DNA of 64,000 bases from Bog-159 sp963709155. Its GTDB lineage: Bacteria; Acidobacteriota; Terriglobia; Bryobacterales; Bryobacteraceae. The notes beneath the pieces are model-generated. The model saw only the letters and a program-made list of their open reading frames with translations, did no database searches and was not told the origin of the DNA. Made by a program: the position numbers and the translations under genes. The DNA is taken from positions 2,108,001 through 2,172,000 of the forward strand of contig CAVPVD010000007.1 of the NCBI GenBank assembly GCA_963709155.1, in the 5' to 3' direction. Below, piece after piece: positions 49,042 to 57,934 of this stretch; within the stretch, counting starts at the first letter, position 1, and each line of letters opens with the position of its first letter.

Positions 49042-50707
49042 ATATGTATTTGTGACAGGCGGCGTGGTCTCGTCGTTGGGTAAGGGCATTGCGGCCGCAT
49101 CCATCGGCTGTCTGCTGGAGAGCCGCGGACTACGGGTCACGTTGCAAAAATTCGACCCTTATCTGAACGTGGACCCAGGCACCATGAGCCCTTTCCAGCA
49201 CGGGGAAGTGTTCGTGACCGACGACGGCGCCGAAACCGATCTGGACCTGGGTCATTACGAGCGCTTCACGCATGCGAAGCTGACCCAGGCGAATAACTTG
49301 ACTTCGGGCCGCATTTACGAACAGATTATCGCGCGCGAGCGGCGCGGCGATTATCTGGGGAAGACCGTGCAGGTGATCCCGCACGTAACCAACGAGATCA
49401 AGGCCGCCATGCGCAAAGTGGCGACGGACGTGGACGTGGTGATCGTAGAGATCGGCGGGACCGTGGGCGATATCGAGTCGCTGCCGTTTCTGGAGGCCAT
49501 CCGCCAGATGCGCCACGAACAGGGGCGCGACAATTGCGTCTTCGTACACGTCACGCTGGTACCCTGGATCGCCGCCGCGCAGGAACTGAAGACCAAGCCT
49601 ACCCAGCACAGCGTGAAGGAACTGCGCGCCATCGGTATCCAGCCCGATATCCTGTTGTGCCGTTGCGAACGATCCATCGCCGCGGAGATGAAGGACAAGA
49701 TCGCCCTGTTTTGCGACGTGGACGCGCGCGCCGTGGTGACCGCGCGGGACGTGCCTTCAGTCTACGAAGTCCCCCTGGTGTTCGCCGAAGAGGGCGTGGA
49801 TGCGATGGTGGTGCGGTTGCTGAAGCTGGATGCCGGAGACCGCAACCTGAGCCACTGGAGCGCCATGCTGAACCGCATGCATAATCCCATGGACGAGGTA
49901 TCCATCGGCCTGGTGGGCAAGTACGTGGAGTATGAGGATTCTTACAAGAGCCTGAAAGAGGCCCTGCTGCATGGCGGGCTGGCGCATCAACTGAAGGTGG
50001 GCATCAACTGGATCGAGGCGGAAGGCGTGAACGGCGCGGATTGGGAAAGGCAGTTGGAAGGTTACGACGGCATTCTGGTGCCGGGCGGATTCGGCAAACG
50101 CGGCATCGATGGCATGCTCAACGCCATTCGCTACGCCCGTGAAAATCAAGTTCCATACTTCGGGATCTGCCTGGGGATGCAGACGATGGTGATCGAGTTC
50201 GCGCGCAATATCTGCGGGCTGGAGCACGCAGATTCCACTGAATTCAATCCAGGCACGCCGCATCGCGTCATTTTCAAGCTGCGCGAACTGAAAGGCATCG
50301 ACGACTTGGGAGGCACCATGCGGCTGGGAGCCTGGCCCTGTCTCCTGACGGACGGAAGCATGGCGCACAAAGCTTACGGCCGGCGGGAGATCAGCGAGCG
50401 GCACCGCCATCGCTACGAATTCAATCGGGAGTATGAAGAGCGGCTGACCGCCTGCGGATTGCGCATCACCGGTGAGACGCCCGATCAGACTTACGTGGAA
50501 ATCTGCGAAGTTCCCGCGCATCCCTGGATGTTAGGATGCCAGTTCCACCCGGAGTTCAAGTCGAAGCCGCTCGAGCCGCACCCGCTATTCAAGGCGTTCA
50601 TCGGCGCTGCATATAGCTATCGGCGGCAGAGGCTGGCGCCGCTCGCCAGGCAAGTGGAGACGGAGTACTTTGGGGGGGCAGCCAGGACTTCAACCTCAGC
50701 CGGCTAG
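49034..50707 (+). CDS. pyrG: CTP synthase
   Basis: 557 residues; amidates UTP to CTP. The synthase domain starts YVFVTGGVVSSLGKGIAAASIG, with KFDPYLNVDPGTMSPFQHGE, DLDLGHYERF and VEIGGTVGDIESLPFLEAIR-type motifs. The class I glutaminase domain has GILVPGGFGKRG, the nucleophile in YFGICLGMQTMVIE and the His-Glu pair in FHPEFKSKP. It overlaps kdsB; since KdsB consumes CTP, the pairing is functional as well as structural. The 3' end is followed closely by the 94-residue protein gene. Confidence 0.97.
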   Translation: MAKYVFVTGGVVSSLGKGIAAASIGCLLESRGLRVTLQKFDPYLNVDPGTMSPFQHGEVFVTDDGAETDLDLGHYERFTHAKLTQANNLTSGRIYEQIIARERRGDYLGKTVQVIPHVTNEIKAAMRKVATDVDVVIVEIGGTVGDIESLPFLEAIRQMRHEQGRDNCVFVHVTLVPWIAAAQELKTKPTQHSVKELRAIGIQPDILLCRCERSIAAEMKDKIALFCDVDARAVVTARDVPSVYEVPLVFAEEGVDAMVVRLLKLDAGDRNLSHWSAMLNRMHNPMDEVSIGLVGKYVEYEDSYKSLKEALLHGGLAHQLKVGINWIEAEGVNGADWERQLEGYDGILVPGGFGKRGIDGMLNAIRYARENQVPYFGICLGMQTMVIEFARNICGLEHADSTEFNPGTPHRVIFKLRELKGIDDLGGTMRLGAWPCLLTDGSMAHKAYGRREISERHRHRYEFNREYEERLTACGLRITGETPDQTYVEICEVPAHPWMLGCQFHPEFKSKPLEPHPLFKAFIGAAYSYRRQRLAPLARQVETEYFGGAARTSTSAG

Positions 50708-50715
50708 TTGAGGGA

Positions 50716-51000
50716 ATGGCTATAATTAGGGGCAAAGGACGTGGTTTGGATTTGAAAACGCTGGATACAAAACAAAATATTTTGGATAAAGCCGGATTCG
50801 GCTATAACTTCGACCGAAGGGTCTACTTCAATCGGAAGAGCAAGAAGATCTTCAGCGTGGAGTTTGTGGACGATGAACCTGAGGAAGTTCTTGAGCGTAA
50901 GATCGGCGAAGACACGGACGGCAAGGAATGGAAGTTTTACTTCAATTCCGGCGAGCCGCCCGAACAGGTCAGGCGCGAGATCGAGGCTTCGCTTGGCTGA
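50716..51000 (+). CDS. Small protein upstream of RelA/SpoT-domain gene, candidate antitoxin
   Basis: 94 residues from ATG 50716, or 84 from TTG 50746. Charged, mixed alpha/beta: FGYNFDRRVYFNRKSKKIFSV, VDDEPEEVLERKIGED, GKEWKFYFNSG, EPPEQVRREIEASLG. No family recognised. A TATAAT box (50721-50726) lies inside the longer frame and AAAGGA (50734-50739) precedes the TTG by six bases, which favours the TTG start and an independent promoter. Its stop overlaps the start of the alarmone-synthetase-like gene by eight bases. Small genes placed this way upstream of small alarmone synthetases are known as antitoxins of toxSAS pairs; that role is inferred here. Confidence 0.65.
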   Translation: MAIIRGKGRGLDLKTLDTKQNILDKAGFGYNFDRRVYFNRKSKKIFSVEFVDDEPEEVLERKIGEDTDGKEWKFYFNSGEPPEQVRREIEASLG

Positions 51001-51623
51001 AACCGAGCGAACGGTCGAGGATCGGTTGCGGGAAGAGTATTTCACGCTTCTGCCGGAAATTCGCCGTGGTGCCGAACGGCTCGAAGCTGAGATCCGATAT
51101 CACATCCTGCCGATCTCAGGAAGGCTCCACAGGCACGAAACACTGGATGTCAAATGCCGGATTAAGTCTTGCGAGAGCGCGGTTGACAAGCTTCGAAGGC
51201 GTCAACAAGGAAGCACTTTCCAGAGGAACCGGCCGGAACTCTACTCGCTGAGCGGTTTGAACGATCTTGCAGGTGTCCGCGTCCTGGCGTTTCCGCGGGG
51301 CCGGTTGGCGGAAGTCGACAACCTGTTGCGCGAGGCATTCCGCACCTGGACTCCAGACCCTGTCGACGTCAACGGTGAAATACAGGCCTTGAAATACTAC
51401 GGCTACTGTCCCAAGGCCAGCGATAGGGTCAAAGGGCGAATATCAGGTCGTCTCTGTGTTGACCGGTCTCTTTTGGGAAGTGGAGCATGCCGCGATTTAT
51501 AAACCGGATGCCCGGCTCAGAGGAATTGCCGACCACCGCGGAATGCGGGAACGCACGACAGACGTGACCAGGGCGCTTAGGGCATTTGAGGATCAGTTCG
51601 AAGCGCTGGCCCGCCAGAGTTGA
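50993..51623 (+). pseudogene. RelA/SpoT-domain (small alarmone synthetase-like) gene, frameshifted
   Basis: About 210 codons. From a TTG overlapping the upstream stop, the first frame reads LAETERTVEDRLREEYFTL, YHILPISGRLHRHETLDVKC, then YSLSGLNDLAGVRVLAFPRG and IQALKYYGYCPKASDRVKG, matching the synthetase domain with its LxDxAGxR strand. It then runs out to a stop at 51502. One base shifted from ~51433, EYQVVSVLTGLFWEVEHAAI, then YKPDARLRGIADHRGM and so on, completes the domain to TGA at 51621, including the conserved ExQV and EHxxxYK stretch. So a single-base indel near 51428-51437 breaks the gene. There is no hydrolase domain. Length and layout fit single-domain SAS proteins, some of which are toxins. 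Confidence 0.8.
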
Positions 51624-51774
51624 GGTGCACGCTTTCCTTACCGGCTAGGGGCGCTTGGGCGAGAGTTGTGACGTTCGCGCACCTCGCCGCGGAGCAGCAG
51701 ACGGCGGCCACGCTTTGGCGAAATTCAAATTCTGGGGCAGGTCGTCGCGTGCCGCTGCCTTGAGGTGGAAGCGC

Positions 51775-52305
51775 TCATTTCTTCTGCTTGTATCCGCTTG
51801 GCTGGGAAGTATCCACCAGCAATTGTCCTTCATCGCTGTCAAGCCGTTCCAGATCCAGGGTCCAAGGTCCGTTACCACTGTGCAGGACGATATGCGCCCG
51901 GAAGTAATAGGTTTGACCCGTTTCGGCAGTCAAGCTGACCAGGGATGGCTGGATGTGGGGCACCAGCGGCGGAAACGATTGCCAATCCGAGCATAGATGA
52001 TGCGCGCCCGGATCGACGGTGAAGAATAAATAGGATGTGCCATAGTTGGCGCCCACCCAGGCACCGTCAAAGCCGACTCTGACAGTAGGTGTGACCAGCT
52101 CATTCACGGGGCCATCGAACTGTTCCACGACATAGACCAGGGCTTTCCCGGCGTCGGGTTGTGCAAGGGGTTGCGCTACGTTCGAAGTCACATTGAATTT
52201 GACGCTGTCGGAACCGCAAGCGGCTTTAACCGCCGCAGCCTCCCAAAATCGATCCGCCGCCAGGGCCGGCACCGAAAGGAGGATAAGAGCAAGTAACGTT
52301 CTCAT
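51775..52305 (-). CDS. Secreted protein, DUF2846-like
   Basis: 176 residues from the ATG at 52305 (three residues longer from 52314). Signal peptide TLLALILLSVPALAA, then KALVYVVEQFDGP, VRVGFDGAWVGANYGTSYLFF, PGAHHLCSDWQ, GQTYYFRAHIV. This is the pattern of DUF2846-type beta-sandwich proteins, which present a substrate as name/value-like lipoproteins; no function is established. A 151-base gap without a gene separates it from the RelA/SpoT pseudogene. Confidence 0.65.
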   Translation of the reverse strand: MRTLLALILLSVPALAADRFWEAAAVKAACGSDSVKFNVTSNVAQPLAQPDAGKALVYVVEQFDGPVNELVTPTVRVGFDGAWVGANYGTSYLFFTVDPGAHHLCSDWQSFPPLVPHIQPSLVSLTAETGQTYYFRAHIVLHSGNGPWTLDLERLDSDEGQLLVDTSQPSGYKQKK

Positions 52306-52358
52306 ATAGCCCACATAGATTAAGACGCGTTCATGTGAGGCTGAGTTACTTGAACTAC

Positions 52359-53234
52359 TTAGTGGCTTAACTCATTCATCATGCCGGGGAGACTCCACTG
52401 CGCCTGCATGCTATTCGGACCCCATCCGAACTCCGCCGCCATCACCTGGCCGACTTCGGCCTGACTCTTTCCTTCATGAATCAGCCCCGCCGCGCGATTG
52501 CGCAGCTTCTCAACGTTGTTTCGATACTCCTGCAGACCGGCCTTGGTAGTCACGGCGCCATGCCCCGGAATCACTGTATCGAAATCAAGCTGCAGCGCGC
52601 CATCGAGTGTCTCGGTCCACGCCTTCAGGCTGCCGCCGCCGGCGTAGTCTATCAGGGGAGTCTTGCCGGCCATCAGATCGCCGGTGTGCAGGGTCTTCAG
52701 CGCGGGAAAGTACACGACCGCGTCGCCATTGGTGTGGCCGCGTCCGAAGTACCGCGCGCGCACTTCCCTGCCGCCCAGAAATACCGAGCATTCCTGGGTG
52801 AACACCACGCGCGCCGGAGTCATGTTAGCCGGCGCATTCGGCTGCTTATGCTCCACAATGTTGGCGCGGGCATTGGCGGTGGAGATGATCTCCGCGGTGG
52901 AAATGAACTTCACGTTACCGCCGCTGTGATCGGAGTGATGGTGGGTGGTGACCACGTACTTGACGGGCTGGTCGGTGACGCTCTTCACCTTGGCCATAAT
53001 GTTCTCGTGGTCCTGTTCGAACTTGTCATCCACCAGGATCACGCCCTCGCTGGTGACGTACACGGCCACGTTGCCGCCATCGCCTTCAATTTCGTAGAGG
53101 TCGTCTTTTACTTTGTTGAGGGTCAGCGGCGGGGGCTGGCTTCCCTGGTTCTGGGTGTAGGCGATCCAGCAACCCGTGAGGAGCAGTGCGCCCGCGGAAA
53201 CCCGCGCGATCCATGTTCGGCTCATGCCGGACAC
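52359..53234 (-). CDS. Secreted metallo-beta-lactamase-fold hydrolase
   Basis: 291 residues. An N-terminal hydrophobic segment with a lipobox-like LLLTGC suggests a lipoprotein. The MBL core has YVVTTHHHSDHSGGNVKF (HxHxDH zinc site), GHTNGDAVVYFP (zinc His), LHTGDLMAG (bridging Asp) and TVIPGHGAVTT (last His). All ligands are present, so it should be an active zinc hydrolase. It belongs to the broad subgroup close to B1/quinoprotein-relay-like proteins, not necessarily an antibiotic-degrading enzyme. Start at 53234 or 53225 (second Met). Confidence 0.9.
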   Translation of the reverse strand: MSGMSRTWIARVSAGALLLTGCWIAYTQNQGSQPPPLTLNKVKDDLYEIEGDGGNVAVYVTSEGVILVDDKFEQDHENIMAKVKSVTDQPVKYVVTTHHHSDHSGGNVKFISTAEIISTANARANIVEHKQPNAPANMTPARVVFTQECSVFLGGREVRARYFGRGHTNGDAVVYFPALKTLHTGDLMAGKTPLIDYAGGGSLKAWTETLDGALQLDFDTVIPGHGAVTTKAGLQEYRNNVEKLRNRAAGLIHEGKSQAEVGQVMAAEFGWGPNSMQAQWSLPGMMNELSH

Positions 53235-53260
53235 TATATCAGATGGCGGCCGGGAACCGG

Positions 53261-54196
53261 CTACTTTTTCTCGTCCTTTTTCTCGTCTTTCTTATCGTCC
53301 TTTTTCTCGTCCGGCCGGTGCGGCGGCTTACGCGGAACAGGCTTGGCGCTGGCCAACTCGATATACGCGCGGATGATGCGCTCCTTCTGTTCGGGATCGA
53401 GAACCAGGGAACGAAGCGGGCCGCTGCCGGAGAGCTTGAAGTAGCCGTCATTGGGACGAACGGCGTACAGCACGGCGGCCATTGCACCGGACGGCGCGTC
53501 GTACGGCATCGGCCGGTAGGCGCGGTAAGCATCCACTACCGGATGATTGGTGGACGAGGCAAAATCGCGAGCGACGCTTTCTCCCGGAAAAGGCAGCGCC
53601 TCGCCGATTTCACGCCCCACGGTGACAATCGGCGTGGGCCAGCCGGCGAAAACTTTGCGCGCCGCCGCGGCATCCGCTTCTACGCCCGTTTCGGCGACGG
53701 TCAGTAGCCGCACTTTGCGCGCGATCCAGTCTTTCACGCCGTACATATCCAGCAATTTCGCCAAATCCGTGGCGGGCCCGCTCAGCACCACGGCGGCATT
53801 TTGATCGTACTGCGCCGTCAGGGCATTGCGGATCAGCGTCCCGGGGTCGGCCGTGTCGTCGATGCTTTTGATCGAGCTGGCGTAGGCCGGATTGGCGGTA
53901 GCCGGCTTAAACATGGCTGGCTCGGCAGCCGGTTTCCCGTCGGCAAGCCCGATGGGTGTAAAGTGCATAAACATGGCTGCCGTGCCGGTGGTCGCGCTGG
54001 CGTAGAAGTGGGCCAGGGTATCGCAGAATCGGGCGGCCTGAAGATCGCCGCTGCTGACACAAACTGCCGCGATGCGTGCCTGATCCTTGCCCTCGAAGCC
54101 ATGCAGCATCGCCAGCGCCAGGACATCGTCGATCCGGCCCATGGCGGAATCGAACAGGACGCCTACCGGCGGTTTGGCTGCGCTCGGAAACTGCAT
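53261..54196 (-). CDS. Nucleoside-hydrolase-like protein with Lys/Asp-rich tail
   Basis: 311 residues. The start VGVLFDSAMGRIDDVLALAM corresponds to the Ca-binding DTDxGxDDxxAL motif of inosine-uridine nucleoside hydrolases, but the second Asp is replaced by Ala. AAVVLSGPATDLAKLLDMYG and VKLSG-like YFKLSGSGP follow the fold. The last ~20 residues are a repetitive DEKK/DDKK tail. It starts two bases beyond the DUF1552 stop and is the third gene of that operon. With an altered metal site, activity is doubtful. Confidence 0.75.
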   Translation of the reverse strand: MQFPSAAKPPVGVLFDSAMGRIDDVLALAMLHGFEGKDQARIAAVCVSSGDLQAARFCDTLAHFYASATTGTAAMFMHFTPIGLADGKPAAEPAMFKPATANPAYASSIKSIDDTADPGTLIRNALTAQYDQNAAVVLSGPATDLAKLLDMYGVKDWIARKVRLLTVAETGVEADAAAARKVFAGWPTPIVTVGREIGEALPFPGESVARDFASSTNHPVVDAYRAYRPMPYDAPSGAMAAVLYAVRPNDGYFKLSGSGPLRSLVLDPEQKERIIRAYIELASAKPVPRKPPHRPDEKKDDKKDEKKDEKK

Positions 54197-54198
54197 GT

Positions 54199-55539
54199 TC
54201 AGGTCAGATCCAGCGTGTCCAGGCGTCCCGTGGAATCGCCGAAATGTTCAACGTGCACGCCCATGCGGTCCATCATCGCCAGATAGAGATTGCACATCGG
54301 CGTTTCCTTCCGGTACACAATGCGCCGGCCGGATTTGAAGTGGCTGCCGCCGCGCCCGGCGATCAAGGTCGGCAGGTCTTCGTGCAGATGGCGGTTGCCG
54401 TCGGAAAGGCCCGCGCCGTAGACGATCATGCAATTGTCGAGCAGCGAGCCGTCCCCCTCGCGGATGGAACGTATCTTGGCGATCCACGCGGCGAACTGCC
54501 GGACGTGATAGCTATTGATCTGGGTCACCTTCTCGATCAAGTCCGGTTGGTTGCGGTGATGCGTCAGCGGATGATGCCCATCCGGGATGTCGATCTCGCG
54601 GTATGGACGCGACGTGCCTTCGTGCGTGACCAGGAACGTAATCACGCGCGTTAGATCCGACTGGAAGGCCACCGTCATCATGTCGGTCATCAGCTTGAAA
54701 TGCTCGGCGAAATCGGCGGGGACGCCATACGGCTTCTCCATGTGCGGATCGATTTGCGCGTTGTCCTTCTCGGTCTTTTCAATCTGCCGCTCGATCTCGC
54801 GGATCGACGAAAGGTATTCGTCGAGTTTGCGCCGGTCCGTCGGGCCCAGGTCCGTCTCCAGTTTGTGCGTGTCGTCGCTCACGAAATCGAGGATACTGCG
54901 GCGATACAGATTCTCGCGCGCGCGGGCCGCGGGCGTCATCGCCACTCCATTGCCGAACAGACGTTCGAACAGCGCACGCGGGTCGAGCACCGGAGGCAGC
55001 GGCTGCGTTTCGCTCTTCCAGGCCAGATTATTGGTGTACGCGCACGAATAACCGGAGTCGCAATCGCCGGCCTGGCGGGCATCTTCCATGCCCAACTCGA
55101 GCGACGGGAAACGCGTGGCCTTGCCCACCTGGTTCGCGACGATCTGGTCGAAGGAGACGCCGGCCTTGATATCGATGACGGTTTTGCGCGGTTGGACTCC
55201 GGTCAGGTAGGAGGCGCAGCAGCGGCCATGGTCCCCCGCGCCATCGAGTAAGGCGCGGCCCGTGTTGTGCGTCAGGTTGCCGAACAGCGTAATGTCCTGG
55301 CGGTACGGCTCGAGCGGCTTCAGGATGCGCGGTAATTCGCCCAGCGTGCCTTCGTATTCCGGGTTCCAGCCCTGCATGATGATGCCGTTGGGCACATACA
55401 CGAACGCCATGCGTACGGGCGGTTTCACGCTCTTCGCGGCGCCCAGCGCCGGAGCCATCGCGTCCAGGAACGGCAGCGCGACGGCGGTGCCCAATCCGCG
55501 CAGAAAAGTCCTCCTGGGCAGAGCTTTCTTTGTAATCAT
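54199..55539 (-). CDS. DUF1552 protein
   Basis: 446 residues. A TAT-like start (ALPRRTFLRGLGTAVALPFLD) is followed by the DUF1552 body: MAFVYVPNGIIMQGWNPEYEG, TLFGNLTHNTGRALLDGAGDHG, DIKAGVSFDQIVAN, LARE.-type RENLYRRSILDFVSDD and GTSRPYREIDIPDGHHPLTHH. Such proteins, found mainly in planctomycetes and acidobacteria, resemble alkaline-phosphatase/sulfatase-like DUF1501 proteins and are always next to a DUF1587/1592-type cytochrome, as here. Function is unknown; export with its partner seems certain. The ATG overlaps the partner's stop (ATGA). Confidence 0.9.
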   Translation of the reverse strand: MITKKALPRRTFLRGLGTAVALPFLDAMAPALGAAKSVKPPVRMAFVYVPNGIIMQGWNPEYEGTLGELPRILKPLEPYRQDITLFGNLTHNTGRALLDGAGDHGRCCASYLTGVQPRKTVIDIKAGVSFDQIVANQVGKATRFPSLELGMEDARQAGDCDSGYSCAYTNNLAWKSETQPLPPVLDPRALFERLFGNGVAMTPAARARENLYRRSILDFVSDDTHKLETDLGPTDRRKLDEYLSSIREIERQIEKTEKDNAQIDPHMEKPYGVPADFAEHFKLMTDMMTVAFQSDLTRVITFLVTHEGTSRPYREIDIPDGHHPLTHHRNQPDLIEKVTQINSYHVRQFAAWIAKIRSIREGDGSLLDNCMIVYGAGLSDGNRHLHEDLPTLIAGRGGSHFKSGRRIVYRKETPMCNLYLAMMDRMGVHVEHFGDSTGRLDTLDLT

Positions 55540-57893
55540 CGTCTGGCCACCTCTCCCGAAGAAGCCGGCTGAAATCCGGCTGCGGGCAGGATTGCCCGCC
55601 CCACAAGTTTGTTTTCACCACGATCGGCCCGGCCCATCTGGAACGGAGCGCTATGTACAATGTCGAAAATCAGCGACTGAAAATGATAGCCGGATGCCGA
55701 CATATCGCGGTCTATCCCATCCACGGTACGGCGATCGTACGGCTGCAGCCCGCGGCCCAGCGCATAGGTCAGCATCTTTTCCGTGAGACAGCGCGAGAAC
55801 TGCGGGAGACCCGCCATCAGGACCGCGCGCATCTCGTCCGGCGTCTTGAACGATTTTCCGTTCGGCAATGTCCCGCTGGAGTCCACCGGGAACTTGCCGT
55901 CCATAGTGCGCCATTTGCCGATAGCGTTGTAATTCTCCAGGCCGAATCCCAGCGGATCCATCTTGTTATGGCAAGTGGAGCACATCGGATCGGCGCGGTG
56001 CTTCTCCATCTGCTGCCGCAGCGACATGAGCGTGCCCACCGCGCTTTCATCGAGCGCCGGCACGTCCGGCGGCGGGGGCGGAATCTCGGAACCCAGGATG
56101 TTGTTCAGCACATATTTCCCGCGCAACACCACGGAGGTGCGCGAGGGGTAGCTCGAAACCGTGAGGACGCTCGCCTGGCTCAGCAGTCCGCCGCGCTGGC
56201 CGGTCGTCAGTTCCACGCGGCGAAAATCCGGACCGGTCACGCCGGGTATGCCATAGAACTTCGCCAGCCGCGCATTCAGGAACGTATATTTCGCATCGAT
56301 GAAATCGGAAAGCGGGCGGTTTTCGCGCAGCACATACTCGAAGAACATGCGCGTCTCGGTCTTCATCGCGTCGCGCAGTTCAGGCCCCCATTCCGGAAAT
56401 TTGTCCGGGTCCGGTTTCACCACGTCCAGATTGCGGATCTCCAGCCATTGGCCGGCGAAATTGCCGGCGAAAGCCGACGCGCGGCGATCCGCCATCATGC
56501 GCTTCACCTGTGCGTCGAGGACCTCAGGATCGTGCAACTTGCCCGCCTCGGCCAAGCCTTGCAACTCATCGTCCGGCATTGAACTCCACAGGAAGTAACT
56601 GAGCCGGGAAGCCAACTCGATATCCGAAATGCGATGCACGTCATGCGGATCGGCGAGGTTTGGATCGTGCTCGATGCGGAAGAGAAACTGCGGCGTCACC
56701 AGCATGGCCTGAATGGCCAGTTGGATGCCCTGTTCGGTGGTCTCGCCTTGCGACCGGGCCAGCGCCACGAACTTCATGAGCGAGGCCACCTCGGCGCGGG
56801 TGGCCGGACGCCGGTACGCGCGATGGGCCAGGGCGGTGATGATTCTGTCCACGCACGCCTGCCCCGATTTCGGATCGCAAATCAAAATCTTCTTGCGGCT
56901 GGCGCGCTCCACGCTCGTAGGAAACGGGCCGACGAAGACCATCGAATCCAGATACTTATTCTTCTTCCTGTTGTAGGCTTCTTTATCGGACAACGTTTTC
57001 ACAAATTCGTCGTCGATGAATCCGGCGCGGAAGACGTGATCGCCGGAAGGCAAATACAAGCGCAATTCGGCCTCCGAGTAGGGGTCGAAGTAAACCAGCT
57101 TCGAAGGCTTGGTCTCCACGGGTACGGTTTTCATCAACGTACCGTCCATCCAAAAGCCGAGCGTGACAGGCTTGGCGTTGACCGTGCGCTCGCCGGGCAT
57201 CCCGAACAGGATGAGGTAGTCGCCATCCCATTCGACGCGGTGGGAGGCTTCGATGGTGCCGGGATCCACGCGCCGGATGGTTTTATCTTTGGCCTGATAT
57301 TGAAATTCGAGCGGCTTCTTGGGTAGCGGATCCGCGCCCATTGCACGCGAAGCGATGGTCTCGGCCGCATCCATATAGCGCTCCATCAGCACTGGAGAAA
57401 TCGTCAGAACATCGGCTATATTGTCGAAGCCATAGCCGGAGTCGTCCGTGGGGAAATCCTTTTCGGCCCGGAAATCAACGTCCAACAGATCGCGAATGGT
57501 GTTCGAATACTCGCTGCGGTTGAGGCGCCGAGCCGTAACGTGTCCCGGATCGGGTTTGACATTGCGGTCGGCCTTCTCGATTTCGGCTTCCACGTAGTGG
57601 ACCAGGGCCTGCATTTGCGGCTCGGGGGGACGGGGAATGCCCTTTGGCGGCATCTCTCCGGCGCGCAGCTTGTCGAGAATCGCTTCCCAACCGTCGCGAT
57701 ACTTCGCGATCGAATCCGGCGACATTAAGAGCTTCACGTTGAGGCCGCCGGACGAGAGCTTATCGTTGTGGCACAGTGAGCAGGTATTGGACAGCACCGG
57801 CTTTACGGCCGAGTCGAAATCCGGCGGCGGGACATCCGCGGCATACAAGCAGCCAGCCAGCCAGACAGCGATCGTAATGGTTCGGAAATGCAG
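55536..57893 (-). CDS. DUF1592-group multidomain c-type cytochrome-like protein
   Basis: About 785 residues. After a signal peptide (IAVWLAGCLYAAD) comes a cytochrome-c-like module with CSLCHNDKLSSGGLNV (CxxCH). Then come, in order, DUF1587 (RLNRSEYSNTIRDLLDVDF), DUF1595 (YRRPATRAEVASLMKFVALA), DUF1592 (ELASRLSYFLWSSMPDDEL), DUF1588 (LTVSSYPSRTSVVLRGKYVL) with a second heme motif CSTCHNKMDPLGFGLENYN, and DUF1585. The normal end is near APFQMGRA; beyond it LVGRAILPAAGFQPASS is encoded by a hairpin repeat. No ordinary start precedes the signal peptide within its transcript; CTG 57893 sits eight bases after GGAGG, while ATG 57938 would lie upstream of the likely transcription start. Confidence 0.88.
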   Translation of the reverse strand: MHFRTITIAVWLAGCLYAADVPPPDFDSAVKPVLSNTCSLCHNDKLSSGGLNVKLLMSPDSIAKYRDGWEAILDKLRAGEMPPKGIPRPPEPQMQALVHYVEAEIEKADRNVKPDPGHVTARRLNRSEYSNTIRDLLDVDFRAEKDFPTDDSGYGFDNIADVLTISPVLMERYMDAAETIASRAMGADPLPKKPLEFQYQAKDKTIRRVDPGTIEASHRVEWDGDYLILFGMPGERTVNAKPVTLGFWMDGTLMKTVPVETKPSKLVYFDPYSEAELRLYLPSGDHVFRAGFIDDEFVKTLSDKEAYNRKKNKYLDSMVFVGPFPTSVERASRKKILICDPKSGQACVDRIITALAHRAYRRPATRAEVASLMKFVALARSQGETTEQGIQLAIQAMLVTPQFLFRIEHDPNLADPHDVHRISDIELASRLSYFLWSSMPDDELQGLAEAGKLHDPEVLDAQVKRMMADRRASAFAGNFAGQWLEIRNLDVVKPDPDKFPEWGPELRDAMKTETRMFFEYVLRENRPLSDFIDAKYTFLNARLAKFYGIPGVTGPDFRRVELTTGQRGGLLSQASVLTVSSYPSRTSVVLRGKYVLNNILGSEIPPPPPDVPALDESAVGTLMSLRQQMEKHRADPMCSTCHNKMDPLGFGLENYNAIGKWRTMDGKFPVDSSGTLPNGKSFKTPDEMRAVLMAGLPQFSRCLTEKMLTYALGRGLQPYDRRTVDGIDRDMSASGYHFQSLIFDIVHSAPFQMGRADRGENKLVGRAILPAAGFQPASSGEVARR
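55560..55606. repeat. Palindromic hairpin pair (locus 9), inside a coding region
   Basis: AGCCGGCTGAAATCCGGCT and GCGGGCAGGATTGCCCGC followed by CCCAC. It lies within the last 25 codons of the DUF1592-group gene and is read in frame. Confidence 0.88.
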
Positions 57894-57928
57894 GTGTGAA
57901 ACCTCCGCCTTCGAGTGCCTTATTGTTC

Positions 57929-57934
57929 TATAAT
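57929..57934 (+). promoter_or_regulatory. Putative -10 box, FGE-like gene (near-leaderless)
   Basis: TATAAT ten bases before the ATG at 57945. The complementary strand offers TATTAT at the same place, which could serve the divergent DUF1592-group gene and would put that transcript's start downstream of ATG 57938. Confidence 0.45.

Noticed and set aside
51428..51440. Programmed ribosomal frameshift in the RelA/SpoT-like gene (AAAGGGC heptamer)
   Set aside because: The heptamer would serve a -1 slip, but a +1 shift is needed to reach the conserved downstream frame, and no stop codon or stimulatory structure is suitably placed. A mutation or sequence error is simpler.
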